From assembly GCA_029556545.1 (NCBI GenBank), contig JAKQEQ010000147.1:1-24386 (forward strand): a stretch of DNA of 24,386 nucleotides, in the 5' to 3' direction. Source of the DNA: Candidatus Hydrogenedentota bacterium. GTDB lineage: Bacteria > Hydrogenedentota > Hydrogenedentia > Hydrogenedentales > JAGMZX01. Numbering within the stretch: the first letter of the stretch is position 1; the number at the start of each line of letters is the position of its first letter. This document shows positions 1-8,763 of the stretch, piece after piece. The notes beneath the pieces were generated by a model. It had not been told where the DNA came from. It worked only from the letters and a program-made list of their open reading frames with translations, and searched no databases. A program made the translations under genes and the position numbers.

Positions 1-2
1 AT

Positions 3-1949
3 GCCGTCGGCATGATGACGGGCATCGCGTGGGGCGGCTACGAGGCCTATTTCGGGAGCGGCGACGCCTTCAAGAAAGACGAGATTCAGACGGCGAAAGA
101 CGGCCGCCTCTACATGCACGGCCAGAGCACGACCATCGGCTACAACGTCCCCACGACGGAGTACGTGGAATTTCTGAAGAAGTACGTCGAACCGGCGGTC
201 GAGGCCGGGGTGCGGGCGGTGTTCCTGGAAGAGCCCGAGTACTGGGCGGAGACGGGCTGGAGCGAGGCGTTCAAGAGGGAGTGGCAGGCGTTCTACGGCG
301 AGCCGTGGCAGCCGCCGGATTCGAGTCCGGACGCGCAGTATCGCGCGAGCAAACTGAAATACGAGTTGTATTTCCGCGCCTTGCGCGAGGTGTTCCGCCA
401 CGTCAAGGCGAAGGCGGCGGAACGCGGCGCGCCCATCGAGTGCCACGTGCCGACGCACAGCCTCATCAATTACGCGCAGTGGCGCATCGTGAGTCCCGAG
501 TCGCGCCTGATGGACCTCGAAGAAATGGACGGCTACATCGCGCAGGTGTGGACCGGCACCGCCCGGTCGCAGAACCTGTACCGGGGCGTAATGAAGGAGC
601 GGACCTTCGAGACGGCCTATCTCGAATACGGCCAGATGCTTGGGATGGTCCGTCCGACCGGGCGCAAGGTCTGGTTTCTCGCCGACCCCATCGAGGACAA
701 CCCGAACTACAGTTGGAAGAACTATCAGTACAATTACGAGTGTACGCTTATTGCCTCGCTGATGTGGCCCGAGGTGCACCATTTCGAGGTCATGCCCTGG
801 CCGGACCGCATCTTCCGGGGAAGCTATCCGAAAGTGGACCTCGACACGAAGTCCGGCGAGCGCGAGGGTATCCCGGCGGAATACGCGACGCAGTTGCTCA
901 TCGCGATCAATGCGCTGAACGAGATGGACCAGGGCGAGGTTGAATACGACACGGGCACGCGCGGCATCGCCGTCGTCGTGTCCGACACGATGATGTTTCA
1001 GCGGGCGCTGCCGGACCCGAGCGACCCGGCGCTGGCCTCGTTCTACGCGCTGGCGCTGCCGCTGGTGAAACACGGCCTTCCCATCGAAATCGTGCAACTC
1101 GAAAACACGCCGCACCCCGACGCGCTCAAGGATGTCAAAGTCCTCGTCATGACGTATGAGGGGCAGAAGCCGCTCAAGCCGGACTATCACGAGGCCATAG
1201 ACCGCTGGGTCCGCGCGGGCGGCTGTCTGCTCTTCGTCGACGACGGGGCCGACCCCTACCACGGCGTGCGCGAATGGTGGAACGAGGACGGCGCCAAGCC
1301 CGCCAGGGCTTACGACGACCTGTTCGCGCGGCTGGGCATCGGCGTGACGGCGCGGAACGAGCCGGAGCGCGTGGGGGAGGGATACGTCCGCGTATTCGTC
1401 GAGCGACCGCGCCGCCTGCCGCGATACCCCTACGGCGCGCGGAAGATCGTCGAGTTGGTCGCCGAATTGCTCGAACGGCGCGGCGAAACCCTGAAGACGC
1501 AGCATTACCTTCGCCTCCGGCGCGGGCCGTTTATCGTTGTCTCCGTGCTTGACGAATCCGTCTCGGATGACCCGGTAAGCATCGAGGGCGCGTTCGTCGA
1601 CTTGTTTGACGCGCACCTGCCCGTCGTGACCGCCTGCTCCCTTGCACCGAATGAGCGCACCCTCCTGTACGACCTCGAATGGGCCCGCGCGCGCGGAGTC
1701 ACCGCCAAGGTCGTGGCCGCGGGCAGCCGCATTCGGAACGAAAAGCCGACGGACACGGGGCTCGCCTTCACGGCGCGCGGCCCACTGAACACGACGGGCC
1801 GCGCCCGCGTCCTGCTGCCCGGGCCGCCGAAGTCGGTGACGGTCCGGCCCGAGGCCGAGATCGAGCAGGCTTGGGATGAGACCAGCCGTACCTTGTTGCT
1901 CACGTACCCGAACGTGGCCGCCGACCTGTGTTTTGATGTGGCATGGTGA
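3..1949 (+). CDS. Glycoside-hydrolase-like protein, 5' end outside window
   Basis: The frame is open from position 3, and the first ATGs (12 and 15) have no ribosome binding site, so the gene very probably begins upstream; 648 residues are visible. Counting from ATG 12, the first ~310 residues look like the end of a TIM-barrel sugar-acting domain: they are rich in Trp and Tyr and carry an EEPEYW motif at residues 73-78, whose Glu could be catalytic. Residues ~318-440 look like a Rossmann or glutamine-amidotransferase-like fold of the kind found in beta-galactosidase trimerisation domains (GIAVVVSD, then VLVMTYEGQ, then WVRAGGCLLFVDDG). The rest appears to be a beta-rich tail. The domain order resembles GH42-like enzymes, but I do not recognise a specific family, and the substrate is unknown. 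A secretion signal, if any, would lie before the window. Confidence 0.6.
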   Translation, partial: AVGMMTGIAWGGYEAYFGSGDAFKKDEIQTAKDGRLYMHGQSTTIGYNVPTTEYVEFLKKYVEPAVEAGVRAVFLEEPEYWAETGWSEAFKREWQAFYGEPWQPPDSSPDAQYRASKLKYELYFRALREVFRHVKAKAAERGAPIECHVPTHSLINYAQWRIVSPESRLMDLEEMDGYIAQVWTGTARSQNLYRGVMKERTFETAYLEYGQMLGMVRPTGRKVWFLADPIEDNPNYSWKNYQYNYECTLIASLMWPEVHHFEVMPWPDRIFRGSYPKVDLDTKSGEREGIPAEYATQLLIAINALNEMDQGEVEYDTGTRGIAVVVSDTMMFQRALPDPSDPALASFYALALPLVKHGLPIEIVQLENTPHPDALKDVKVLVMTYEGQKPLKPDYHEAIDRWVRAGGCLLFVDDGADPYHGVREWWNEDGAKPARAYDDLFARLGIGVTARNEPERVGEGYVRVFVERPRRLPRYPYGARKIVELVAELLERRGETLKTQHYLRLRRGPFIVVSVLDESVSDDPVSIEGAFVDLFDAHLPVVTACSLAPNERTLLYDLEWARARGVTAKVVAAGSRIRNEKPTDTGLAFTARGPLNTTGRARVLLPGPPKSVTVRPEAEIEQAWDETSRTLLLTYPNVAADLCFDVAW

Positions 1950-2085
1950 CAATGGTACGATACCGCGAACGCGGCTCACGGGAGGTTACGCTTGGGACTA
2001 GGACGGCGTGCAGGGCCCGCGATAATGGCGCAAGGATGCCGGAAGACTCCCTCCTGAGTTGTATGGTCAGGGAACCGAATCAGTA

Positions 2086-4596
2086 ATGATCGAGCAGAAG
2101 TTTATCGAGCGGATCGCACACGAGATTGGCGCGCAACCGGAACAGGTCGCCGTGGCGGTTCAGTTGTTCGACCGGGGGGCGACCGTCCCCTTTGTGGCGC
2201 ACTATCGTAGGGACCTCACCGGCGGCCTGGACGAGCAAGCGCTCGAACGCATCGAAGACCGGAACATTCAGTATACGGCCCTGACCAACCGCCGCAACGC
2301 CATCCTGCAAAACATCGAGAAGCAGCAGCCCCTGACGGATGCGCTTCGCGATCGCATCCTCGCATGTCACGATCCCATAGTCCTTGAAGACCTGTACCTG
2401 CCTTATCGCAGGCGCAGACGGACCCGCGCCAGCGTGGCCATCGAACAGCGGCTCGGGCCCCTGGCGGATTACCTGTGGGCGCAGCAACTCGGCATGCAGA
2501 GCCTCGAATCGTTCGCCAGCCAGTTCATCGACCCCACGAAGTCCATCAGTTCGACCGAAGAGGCGCTGGACGGCGCGCGTGCGATCCTCACCGAGAAGAT
2601 CGCGCAGGACGCCGACGCGCGGGCGTTTGTCCGCGAGCACATGCTCAAGGAAGGCCGGATAACCACCGCCGCGACGAAGAACGCGGCGGGACAGAAGACC
2701 AAATTCGAGGCGTTCTACAAGTTCTCCGAGCCGCTGGCCACAGTCTCGGCCCATCGACTGCTCACCGCCCTGCGCGGCGTCAAACTCGGCTATCTGCGAC
2801 TCGACTTGCTGGTCGACGATCAGCACCTTGTGCACGAACTGCTCGGGCGGTTCCTTGTCAATTCCGGCTCGTCCTTCGAGGAACATATCCGTATCGCGAC
2901 AGACGACGCGTATCGCCGCTACCTCAGACCCGAGTTGGAGAAGGATGTCCTCGAATGGTCGCATGATCGCGCCGAAGAAGAGGCCATACGCACGCTTCAG
3001 GACAATGCCCGCAGCCTGCTACTGGCCCCGCCCGCGGGCGCTGTGCCGGTTATCGGCATTGCGCCGGAAGCGCAGGGGGCCGTGGCGGCTGTCGTAGTGG
3101 ATGCCTCCGGCGCGTTCCAGGAACACGCGGTGCTGAAGCCGAAAGAGGAACCCGACCCCGCCGCCGCGATGCTTCTAGAATGGATGGGAAAGCACGGTAT
3201 ACGCGCCATCGCGGTCGGCAACGCGCCGGAGGCCCGCGACACGATGCGTTTCGTCGACGGGATTCTGATGCGGGACGGACAACGTCGCGCCTATGCCGTC
3301 TACGTGAATGAGTCGAGCGCGACGATCTATGCGGCCTCCAAGCAGGCGCGCGAGGAGTTGCCTCAACTGGACACCGCGGCGCGCACGGCGGTTTCCGTCG
3401 CGCGGCGGCTTCAAGACCCGCTCGCCGAACTGGTGCGGATCGAGCCCCGGAACATGGGCGTCGGGCAGTACCAGCACGACATCAACCAGCGCCGCCTCCG
3501 CGACGGACTCTCGCGCACGATTGTCTCGTGCGTAAACTGGGTCGGCGTCGACCTCAACACGGCATCAGTCCATCAATTGCGCTACGTAAGCGGCATCCAG
3601 ATGGGCACGGCCCAGAACATTGTGGCGCATCGGGAAAAGATTGGCGGATTCAAGACGCGCGATCAATTGCTCGAGGTGGACGGCGTTGGGCAGAAAACGT
3701 TCGAGCAATGCGCCGGGTTCCTCCGAATTCGAAACGGCGTAAACCCGCTGGACGCCACGAACATCCATCCCGAGGCGTACCCGGTCGTCGAAAAGATTGC
3801 GGAAAGCGTCGGGCAGACACCCGCTTCGCTGGTGGGCAATCGCGAAGTGCTCGATCCGCTCGATCTCGCGCCGTTTGTCATGGACGTGTTCGGCCCGCTG
3901 ACCTTGGCCGATATCCGAAGCGAACTCATGCGCCCCCACCGGGACCCGCGCCGGCGGTTCCGCCCGCCACATCTCATCGAAAACGTCTATTCAATCGACG
4001 AACTCCAGGAAGGCATGGAAACCGAGGGGACCGTGACCAACGTCGCGGATTTCGGCGCCTTCGTGGATATCGGTATCCAGCAGGACGGCCTCGTGCACCT
4101 GTCCGAACTGGCCAACCGCTTCGTCCGCGACCCGCGCCAGGTCATCCGGGTCGGCGACATCGTCCGCGTCAAGGTCATCAAGATTGATCGGGACCATCCC
4201 CGCATCTCGCTCTCGATTCGCGCCGCGGCGCCGCCGCCGCGCCGGAAACGACCCGTGCGGCGGGATCGCCCCGAAGCCGCGCAGGCCGCCGCGCCTGTGT
4301 CGGAAACCCCGCGAGAAGAGGCGCCGCGCCGCCGGCGCGAAGCCGGGCCGCGTCAGGAACGAGGCGAAGAACGTCGCCCCGATCGGCCGCGTCGCGACGC
4401 GCGGGACCGTGGCGCGGAGCCGCGCCGCGAACGCGGGCCGCGTCCCGACCGCAGGGACGGCTACGACGCGCGGCGCATGGGCTCGAAGCAGGGCGCGCCG
4501 ACGGAGGTCAAGTACAGCGACGGCAAGGAAGGCGGCCTGAATACGCTGTTGGCGGATCAACTGGCGGAACTCAAGAAGAAATTCGGCGCATCGTGA
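2086..4596 (+). CDS. tex: Tex, S1 RNA-binding transcription accessory protein
   Basis: Tex is a cytoplasmic nucleic-acid-binding protein linked to transcription and RNA metabolism. This copy has 836 residues. The N-terminal Tex domain is clear (RGATVPFVAHYRRDLTGGLDE near residue 30). A YqgF/RNase H-like domain spans ~320-445, helix-hairpin-helix repeats ~482-550 (VGVDLNTAS, VGQKTFEQCAGFLRI) and an S1 domain ~640-712 (GTVTNVADFGAFVDIG). I chose ATG 2086 over an in-frame TTG at 2059 because AGGGA lies ~11 nt upstream and Tex homologues begin near here. Two oddities stand out. The YqgF motif normally reading DPGxRTG is IAPEAQG, so the first acidic residue is lost. After the S1 domain there is a ~120-residue tail rich in Arg, Pro and Glu. 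The gene ends convergently with the DUF2007 gene. Confidence 0.95.
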   Translation: MIEQKFIERIAHEIGAQPEQVAVAVQLFDRGATVPFVAHYRRDLTGGLDEQALERIEDRNIQYTALTNRRNAILQNIEKQQPLTDALRDRILACHDPIVLEDLYLPYRRRRRTRASVAIEQRLGPLADYLWAQQLGMQSLESFASQFIDPTKSISSTEEALDGARAILTEKIAQDADARAFVREHMLKEGRITTAATKNAAGQKTKFEAFYKFSEPLATVSAHRLLTALRGVKLGYLRLDLLVDDQHLVHELLGRFLVNSGSSFEEHIRIATDDAYRRYLRPELEKDVLEWSHDRAEEEAIRTLQDNARSLLLAPPAGAVPVIGIAPEAQGAVAAVVVDASGAFQEHAVLKPKEEPDPAAAMLLEWMGKHGIRAIAVGNAPEARDTMRFVDGILMRDGQRRAYAVYVNESSATIYAASKQAREELPQLDTAARTAVSVARRLQDPLAELVRIEPRNMGVGQYQHDINQRRLRDGLSRTIVSCVNWVGVDLNTASVHQLRYVSGIQMGTAQNIVAHREKIGGFKTRDQLLEVDGVGQKTFEQCAGFLRIRNGVNPLDATNIHPEAYPVVEKIAESVGQTPASLVGNREVLDPLDLAPFVMDVFGPLTLADIRSELMRPHRDPRRRFRPPHLIENVYSIDELQEGMETEGTVTNVADFGAFVDIGIQQDGLVHLSELANRFVRDPRQVIRVGDIVRVKVIKIDRDHPRISLSIRAAAPPPRRKRPVRRDRPEAAQAAAPVSETPREEAPRRRREAGPRQERGEERRPDRPRRDARDRGAEPRRERGPRPDRRDGYDARRMGSKQGAPTEVKYSDGKEGGLNTLLADQLAELKKKFGAS

Positions 4597-4635
4597 CCGT
4601 TGCCGCGCTGACGTCACGATGACGGGGTAAGCGTT

Positions 4636-4917
4636 CTATTCTTGCCGGCTGCTATCCTCGGAAGCGCCCTCTGAGGCTGCGGATTCCGCCCGCTGCCGGA
4701 TGATTTCACGCGCCAGTGCCGCGTCCTCTTCGCGCACCAGCACCTGAATCTCGCCGAGTCCGTCCGTTGTAAGCGGCAAGATGGAGTGGGGGATTTCCGA
4801 GTTCGCGCGTGCCTCGATGTCATGAACGCGCAGGAAGCCGATGACAATCTCCGCTTCCGCGTCGTTCCAGCAGGTGTGTACGGCGATCATCGGACGGCCG
4901 TCGCTGTCCAGGATCAT
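4636..4917 (-). CDS. DUF2007 small protein
   Basis: A 93-residue soluble protein with the DUF2007 pattern (the family is sometimes called putative signal-transducing protein). It starts with a strand leading to HTCWNDAEAEIVIGFLRVHDIEA, followed by LPLTTDGLGEIQVLVREEDAALAREII. Proteins of this family are small alpha/beta domains that resemble the PII/ACT-type fold, and their ligand is unknown. The start ATG at 4917 overlaps the stop of the upstream methyltransferase gene as ATGA (4917-4914), so the two are probably translated together. The last ~20 residues are an acidic, Ser-rich tail. There is no hairpin with a T-run between this stop and the convergent tex stop; only a TGACGTCA palindrome is seen there. 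Confidence 0.8.
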   Translation of the reverse strand: MILDSDGRPMIAVHTCWNDAEAEIVIGFLRVHDIEARANSEIPHSILPLTTDGLGEIQVLVREEDAALAREIIRQRAESAASEGASEDSSRQE

Positions 4918-5828
4918 ATCTCGCTTCCTTCCTGCGTCGGCGTCGTGTCGTCGACTTTCTGGAACTCGAACACGTGGCCGACGGCGAGGGGCCAACGCAC
5001 ACCCGCGACGCGCCAGCCGACGCGGTTCACGCGTTCGAGCACGCGCTGCGCGATCCCCGTCAGTCCGGCGTCGCGCTGCTGCGGCGCGATATGGACGGCA
5101 TGTAGCCGGAACCCGTGCCGCCCGAGCAGCGCGCTCATGCCGTCAATCGAAAAGATCACCGTATGCCACGGCGGACATAGCACGTGGTGCAATTGCGGCA
5201 GCGGCAACCGGCGCATGCCGAAACGAATCACGGTCGCCGCGAACGTCGGAAACAGGGCCGTGGGTTGCAGGCTGATGAGGAAGCCGTTCGGCGCTAGCAG
5301 TGCGCGCGACGCTTCGAGGCATCGCTCGTGTTCCACGAGGTGCTCGAACACGGATGAGAACACGACCGCGTCGTAGCGCAACGGCGCATCGAGTGTTTCG
5401 AGTGTGCCCGCGTGGACCGTGTGGCCCTGTGTGACGCAATGGGCGCGCATCTCGCACGACGGCTCGACGCCCTCGCAGTCGATGCCGTGCTCGCGCATGA
5501 GGTCAAGCAGCGCGCCCCAGCCCGATCCCACCTCAAGCAAGTTGCTGCGTATGCCGTTGCGAGTTAAAGCGTCCACAAGCGCCTGAGACTGCCCCCGGAC
5601 GGCCGCGTTCCGTAGTCCGGGCCCTTGTTGCCAGTGGTCCGCGCGGGCGTACCCCTCCGCGTAATCGCGTCGCAGCGCTTCCGGGTCGGGCATGGGCACG
5701 AGTTGCAACGTGCCGCAGCCGCCGCACCGATAATAACGGTACCCCCGCCGCGCGCCGAACAGTGTCAGAGCGCGCCGCCGGCAGGCAACGCAGGGATCAT
5801 TCGATGATGTCGTGATTGCGTCTTGCAT
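4914..5828 (-). CDS. Class I SAM methyltransferase with N-terminal zinc ribbon
   Basis: The protein has 304 residues from ATG 5828. An in-frame TTG at 5885 would add 19 residues; neither start has a strong ribosome binding site, and I prefer the ATG. Near the N-terminus are two cysteine pairs, CVAC and CGGC, about 20 residues apart, which look like a zinc ribbon. The SAM-binding domain follows (LLEVGSGWGALLDLM with the glycine-rich loop, then CEGVEPS with an acidic residue at the end of strand 2, then FSSVFEHLVEH as in Methyltransf_23-type domains). Methyltransferases with this N-terminal zinc finger often act on nucleotide-linked sugars or lipids in envelope pathways, which fits the divergent glycosyltransferase gene next door, but the substrate here is inference. 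It overlaps the DUF2007 gene by 4 nt. Confidence 0.85.
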   Translation of the reverse strand: MQDAITTSSNDPCVACRRRALTLFGARRGYRYYRCGGCGTLQLVPMPDPEALRRDYAEGYARADHWQQGPGLRNAAVRGQSQALVDALTRNGIRSNLLEVGSGWGALLDLMREHGIDCEGVEPSCEMRAHCVTQGHTVHAGTLETLDAPLRYDAVVFSSVFEHLVEHERCLEASRALLAPNGFLISLQPTALFPTFAATVIRFGMRRLPLPQLHHVLCPPWHTVIFSIDGMSALLGRHGFRLHAVHIAPQQRDAGLTGIAQRVLERVNRVGWRVAGVRWPLAVGHVFEFQKVDDTTPTQEGSEI

Positions 5829-5972
5829 GAGGGTATGTATCTGCTCTTGAACCGCAGCATAGCCCAGCGTTTCATCACCGGACAACCACGCCGGTAGAAG
5901 TGCCGCCGCGCTTCCCTTATACTATGATCATGCCCACGGAGGTCAGAGGGGCCGTCCCGGGAAAGATTGCAA

Positions 5973-6941
5973 ATGGATGATAAGATCGACATATCCGTAG
6001 TAGTGCCTGTCTATAACGAGGCGCCGAATCTCAACGCCCTCTACCAGCGCATCGTCGCCACTCTCGATAAATTGAACCGCTCCTTCGAGATCATCGCCGT
6101 GGACGACGGCAGCACGGACGGCAGCCTCGATTTCTTGCGCGCGCTCCAGCAACGGGACCCGCGCCTGCGCGTTGTCCGCCTCGCCCGAAACTTCGGGCAG
6201 ACGCCTGCCCTCTACGCCGGGTTTGCCCACGTGCGCGGGCGGATGGTCGTGCAACTTGACGCGGACCTGCAAAACCCGCCGGAAGAGATGGTGAAACTCA
6301 TCGAGAAGCTCGAAGAGGGTTACGACGTGGTCCAGGGCTGGCGCGAGGATCGGCGGGACACCCTTGCCCGCCGCCTCCCCTCGCGCATGTTGAATCGCGC
6401 CATATCGCTGCTCATGGGCGCGAAAATACGGGACCTCGGCTGCGGCCTCAAGGCGTTCCGGCGCGACGTGGTCGAGCGCATGTCCGGGTTTACGCACCAC
6501 GCGCGCTACCTTCCCGCGGAGATGCTCTGGCTTGGCGTGCGCATGGCGGAGGTGAAAGTCGAGCATCGCGAACGGGCCGGCGGCGAGAGCAAGTACGGAC
6601 TGTTTTCCTTGCTGCGCCTGAATTTCGACATCATATCCAGCATATCCACCGCGCCAATCAAGATTATCGGGCTGGTGGGGGGACTGCTGTCGTTGGTCGG
6701 CTTCTTCATGGGCATCCTCATCTTCGTCCGACGGATTATCGACGTCAATTACGACCCGTTGGCCGGCTCGATCGCCAGCGTGACGGCCCTGTTCTTCATT
6801 CTCGCCGGCGTACAGATGATCGCGACCGGCATCATGTGCGAATACATCGGGCGGATATTCGTCGAGGTCCAGAACAAGCCGTATTACATCGTCAAAGAGG
6901 TCATCGAGGAATCTCCAACCTCCTCCGGGAACCTGCCGTGA
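5973..6941 (+). CDS. Family 2 glycosyltransferase, polyprenyl-phosphate type, with two membrane segments
   Basis: A 322-residue protein of the DPM1/GtrB/ArnC type, which moves a sugar from a nucleotide donor to undecaprenyl phosphate on the cytoplasmic face of the membrane. The GT-A domain opens with ISVVVPVYNEAPN; VDDGSTDGS is near residue 42 and the DxD region VQLDADLQNPPEE near residue 93. RLARNFGQTPAL and SKYGLFSLLRL are typical of this subgroup. Two membrane helices lie at about 229-251 and 266-290. ATG 5973 is preceded by GGGAAAG; a TTG at 5967 is less likely. The stop overlaps the GTG start of the next gene, so it heads a three-gene operon. The sugar cannot be told from sequence. Confidence 0.9.
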   Translation: MDDKIDISVVVPVYNEAPNLNALYQRIVATLDKLNRSFEIIAVDDGSTDGSLDFLRALQQRDPRLRVVRLARNFGQTPALYAGFAHVRGRMVVQLDADLQNPPEEMVKLIEKLEEGYDVVQGWREDRRDTLARRLPSRMLNRAISLLMGAKIRDLGCGLKAFRRDVVERMSGFTHHARYLPAEMLWLGVRMAEVKVEHRERAGGESKYGLFSLLRLNFDIISSISTAPIKIIGLVGGLLSLVGFFMGILIFVRRIIDVNYDPLAGSIASVTALFFILAGVQMIATGIMCEYIGRIFVEVQNKPYYIVKEVIEESPTSSGNLP

Positions 6942-8221
6942 ATGTCTTCGTGTTTCCCGCGTGCAACGAGCCCGGCCTCGAAATCATTCAGGCGTTGCGC
7001 AAGAGCAACAAGTTCGCCGTCTTCGGCGGCAGCACCGGCAAAGGCCCCTATGACCCGGCCCGCCAGCTTCTCGAAAATTACATCGAGTGCCCGCACTATC
7101 TCGAACCGGACTTCTTCTCCCGATTCGAGCAGTTGCTCGGGGAACTGCGTATCGACCTCGTTTTTCCCGCCTGGGACCCGATCGTGGCCCTGTGCTCGGA
7201 GATGCGCGTCGAGGGCGTGACGTTCGTCGCCCCGCGTCCCGAAATCGCCCGTCTACTGCTCTCGAAACGCGACACCTACGAGCGGTTGTGCGGCGTTGCG
7301 TCCGTGCCGCGACTCTTCTCGCCGGAAACCGCCGCACTCCCGCTTTTCGCCAAGCCCGACCGCGGCAGCGGCTCCCGCGGCAGCTACATTGTCCGTTCGC
7401 CGGAGGAACTGGCCGTCGCGACGCGCGAGGACGCCCTGCTGTGCGAATACTTGCCTGGCGAGGAATACACCGTCGATTGCGTCAGTGATCGCGCGGGGCG
7501 GCTGCTCTTCGCCAACGTGCGCGTGCGCGCCAGCATTGGCCGAGGCGTCGCGCTCGGCACGCGCCCGGTGGATGAACCGGACATACGGCGGCAGGTCGAG
7601 GCCATTGCGGCTGAATTGTGCATCGAGGGCCCCTGGTTCGCGCAATTCAAGAAGAACGCCGCCGGCAACGCGATATTGCTCGAGGTCAACGCGCGCGTAG
7701 GCGGCAGCATGACGCTCACCCGCCTCGCCGGCGTGAATATCCCCTTGATCGCCGCGTTCCTTTTCAGCGGCCACGAGGTGCGTGTCCCGCGACTCCGCGA
7801 AGACGTCGTGTTGAATCGCTGCCTGCGCAACCTCTGCGCCGGCGCGCCCTTCGACTGGGTCGTCTGGGACTTGGACGACACGCTGTTGCGCAAGGATGGA
7901 CGGCCGGACCCGGACGTTATGGCGTGCCTTTACGACCTGCACAACCGGGGGAAGCGTCAGTTGTTGTTGACGCGCAACCCCGACGCCGAGGCGGTGCTGA
8001 GTCAACGCCGGGTGCCGTTGTTCTTCGAGGAGATTTGCATCAGCGAAGACAAGCCGGGCGCGTTGGCGGCATTGACGGAACGGCACGGGATTCCGATAGA
8101 CCGCTGTGTCATGGTAAACGACTCGTACGCCGAGCGCTTTCCGCTCGAAGATGCCTTTCCTCAATTACGGATTGTCACGCCTGACGCCATCGAGTACCTG
8201 GGGCGGGAAGGCGCGCAGTGA
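6938..8221 (+). CDS. ATP-grasp ligase fused to a HAD-type phosphatase domain
   Basis: A 427-residue two-domain protein. It starts at GTG 6938, which overlaps the TGA of the glycosyltransferase gene and has CCGGGA just upstream; the protein then opens with a Rossmann-like strand ([12 protein letters not shown]). Residues ~100-290 form an ATP-grasp domain related to carbamoyl-phosphate-synthase-type and PylC-type ligases: [16 protein letters not shown] near 137, [13 protein letters not shown] near 167 and [12 protein letters not shown] near 247. From ~305 there is a HAD domain with motif I as WDLDDTLL, motif II as LLTRN, the motif III Lys in EDKPGAL and motif IV as [12 protein letters not shown]-grasp enzymes join a carboxylate to an amine or similar group; the HAD half should remove or transfer phosphate. 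The substrates are unknown, and the glycosyltransferase neighbour suggests a sugar or cell-surface pathway. Confidence 0.85.
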   Translation: MNVFVFPACNEPGLEIIQALRKSNKFAVFGGSTGKGPYDPARQLLENYIECPHYLEPDFFSRFEQLLGELRIDLVFPAWDPIVALCSEMRVEGVTFVAPRPEIARLLLSKRDTYERLCGVASVPRLFSPETAALPLFAKPDRGSGSRGSYIVRSPEELAVATREDALLCEYLPGEEYTVDCVSDRAGRLLFANVRVRASIGRGVALGTRPVDEPDIRRQVEAIAAELCIEGPWFAQFKKNAAGNAILLEVNARVGGSMTLTRLAGVNIPLIAAFLFSGHEVRVPRLREDVVLNRCLRNLCAGAPFDWVVWDLDDTLLRKDGRPDPDVMACLYDLHNRGKRQLLLTRNPDAEAVLSQRRVPLFFEEICISEDKPGALAALTERHGIPIDRCVMVNDSYAERFPLEDAFPQLRIVTPDAIEYLGREGAQ

Positions 8222-8244
8222 TCGCCGCACGAGGAGAGGCGCTT

Positions 8245-8730
8245 ATGATCGAGAGGGTCCATTCGGGCGGCCAAACCGGCGTGGACCGCGCCGCGCTCGA
8301 TGTCGCGATGCGCCTCGGCATTCTCTGTGGCGGCTGGTGCCCGAAGGGACGCTTGGCCGAGGACGGCCCCATCCCGTTCTCCTATCCGCTGCGCGAGACG
8401 CCGACCAGCGACTACGCGGATCGGACGCTGTGGAACGTGCGCGACACGGACGGCACGCTCATTCTCACGCACGGCGAGCCCATGGGCGGCACCGCGCTCA
8501 CGCGCGTCTTCGCGCTCAAGGAACAGAAGCCGCATCTCGTTGTCGATCTGGCCGCCGAGCCCCGCGTCGAGACCGTGCGCGCGTGGCTGCGCGCCCACGC
8601 CGTCCGCGTCCTCAACGTCGCCGGGCCGCGCACCAGCACGATTCCCGGGATATACGACCTCGCTTGCGCGTTCCTTGAAACACTCCTGCGCGAAGAACAA
8701 GAGGATCGAGTGTCGCCTCCGCCCGCCTGA
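8245..8730 (+). CDS. Putative molybdenum carrier, SLOG-like (PF12694 type)
   Basis: A 161-residue soluble protein that matches the putative molybdenum-carrier family. The nucleotide-binding loop [14 protein letters not shown] is at the N-terminus, followed by [16 protein letters not shown], then [22 protein letters not shown] and VVDL. Related SLOG/YpsA proteins bind nucleotides; molybdenum-cofactor binding has been shown for algal carriers and is inferred for bacterial ones. ATG 8245 is chosen because GAGGAGAGG lies 6 nt upstream; an in-frame GTG at 8218 overlaps the previous stop but has no better site. It is the last gene of the three-gene operon. No other molybdenum gene is in the window, so nucleotide or sugar-nucleotide sensing is an alternative role. 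Confidence 0.85.
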   Translation: MIERVHSGGQTGVDRAALDVAMRLGILCGGWCPKGRLAEDGPIPFSYPLRETPTSDYADRTLWNVRDTDGTLILTHGEPMGGTALTRVFALKEQKPHLVVDLAAEPRVETVRAWLRAHAVRVLNVAGPRTSTIPGIYDLACAFLETLLREEQEDRVSPPPA

Positions 8731-8763
8731 AGCCGCCCGCGCAGTCCGCCAACGCCGCGATAC

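Noticed and set aside
1992-2026. TTGGGA and GATAAT as tex promoter
   Set aside because: The spacer is 23 nt, too long for a sigma70 promoter.
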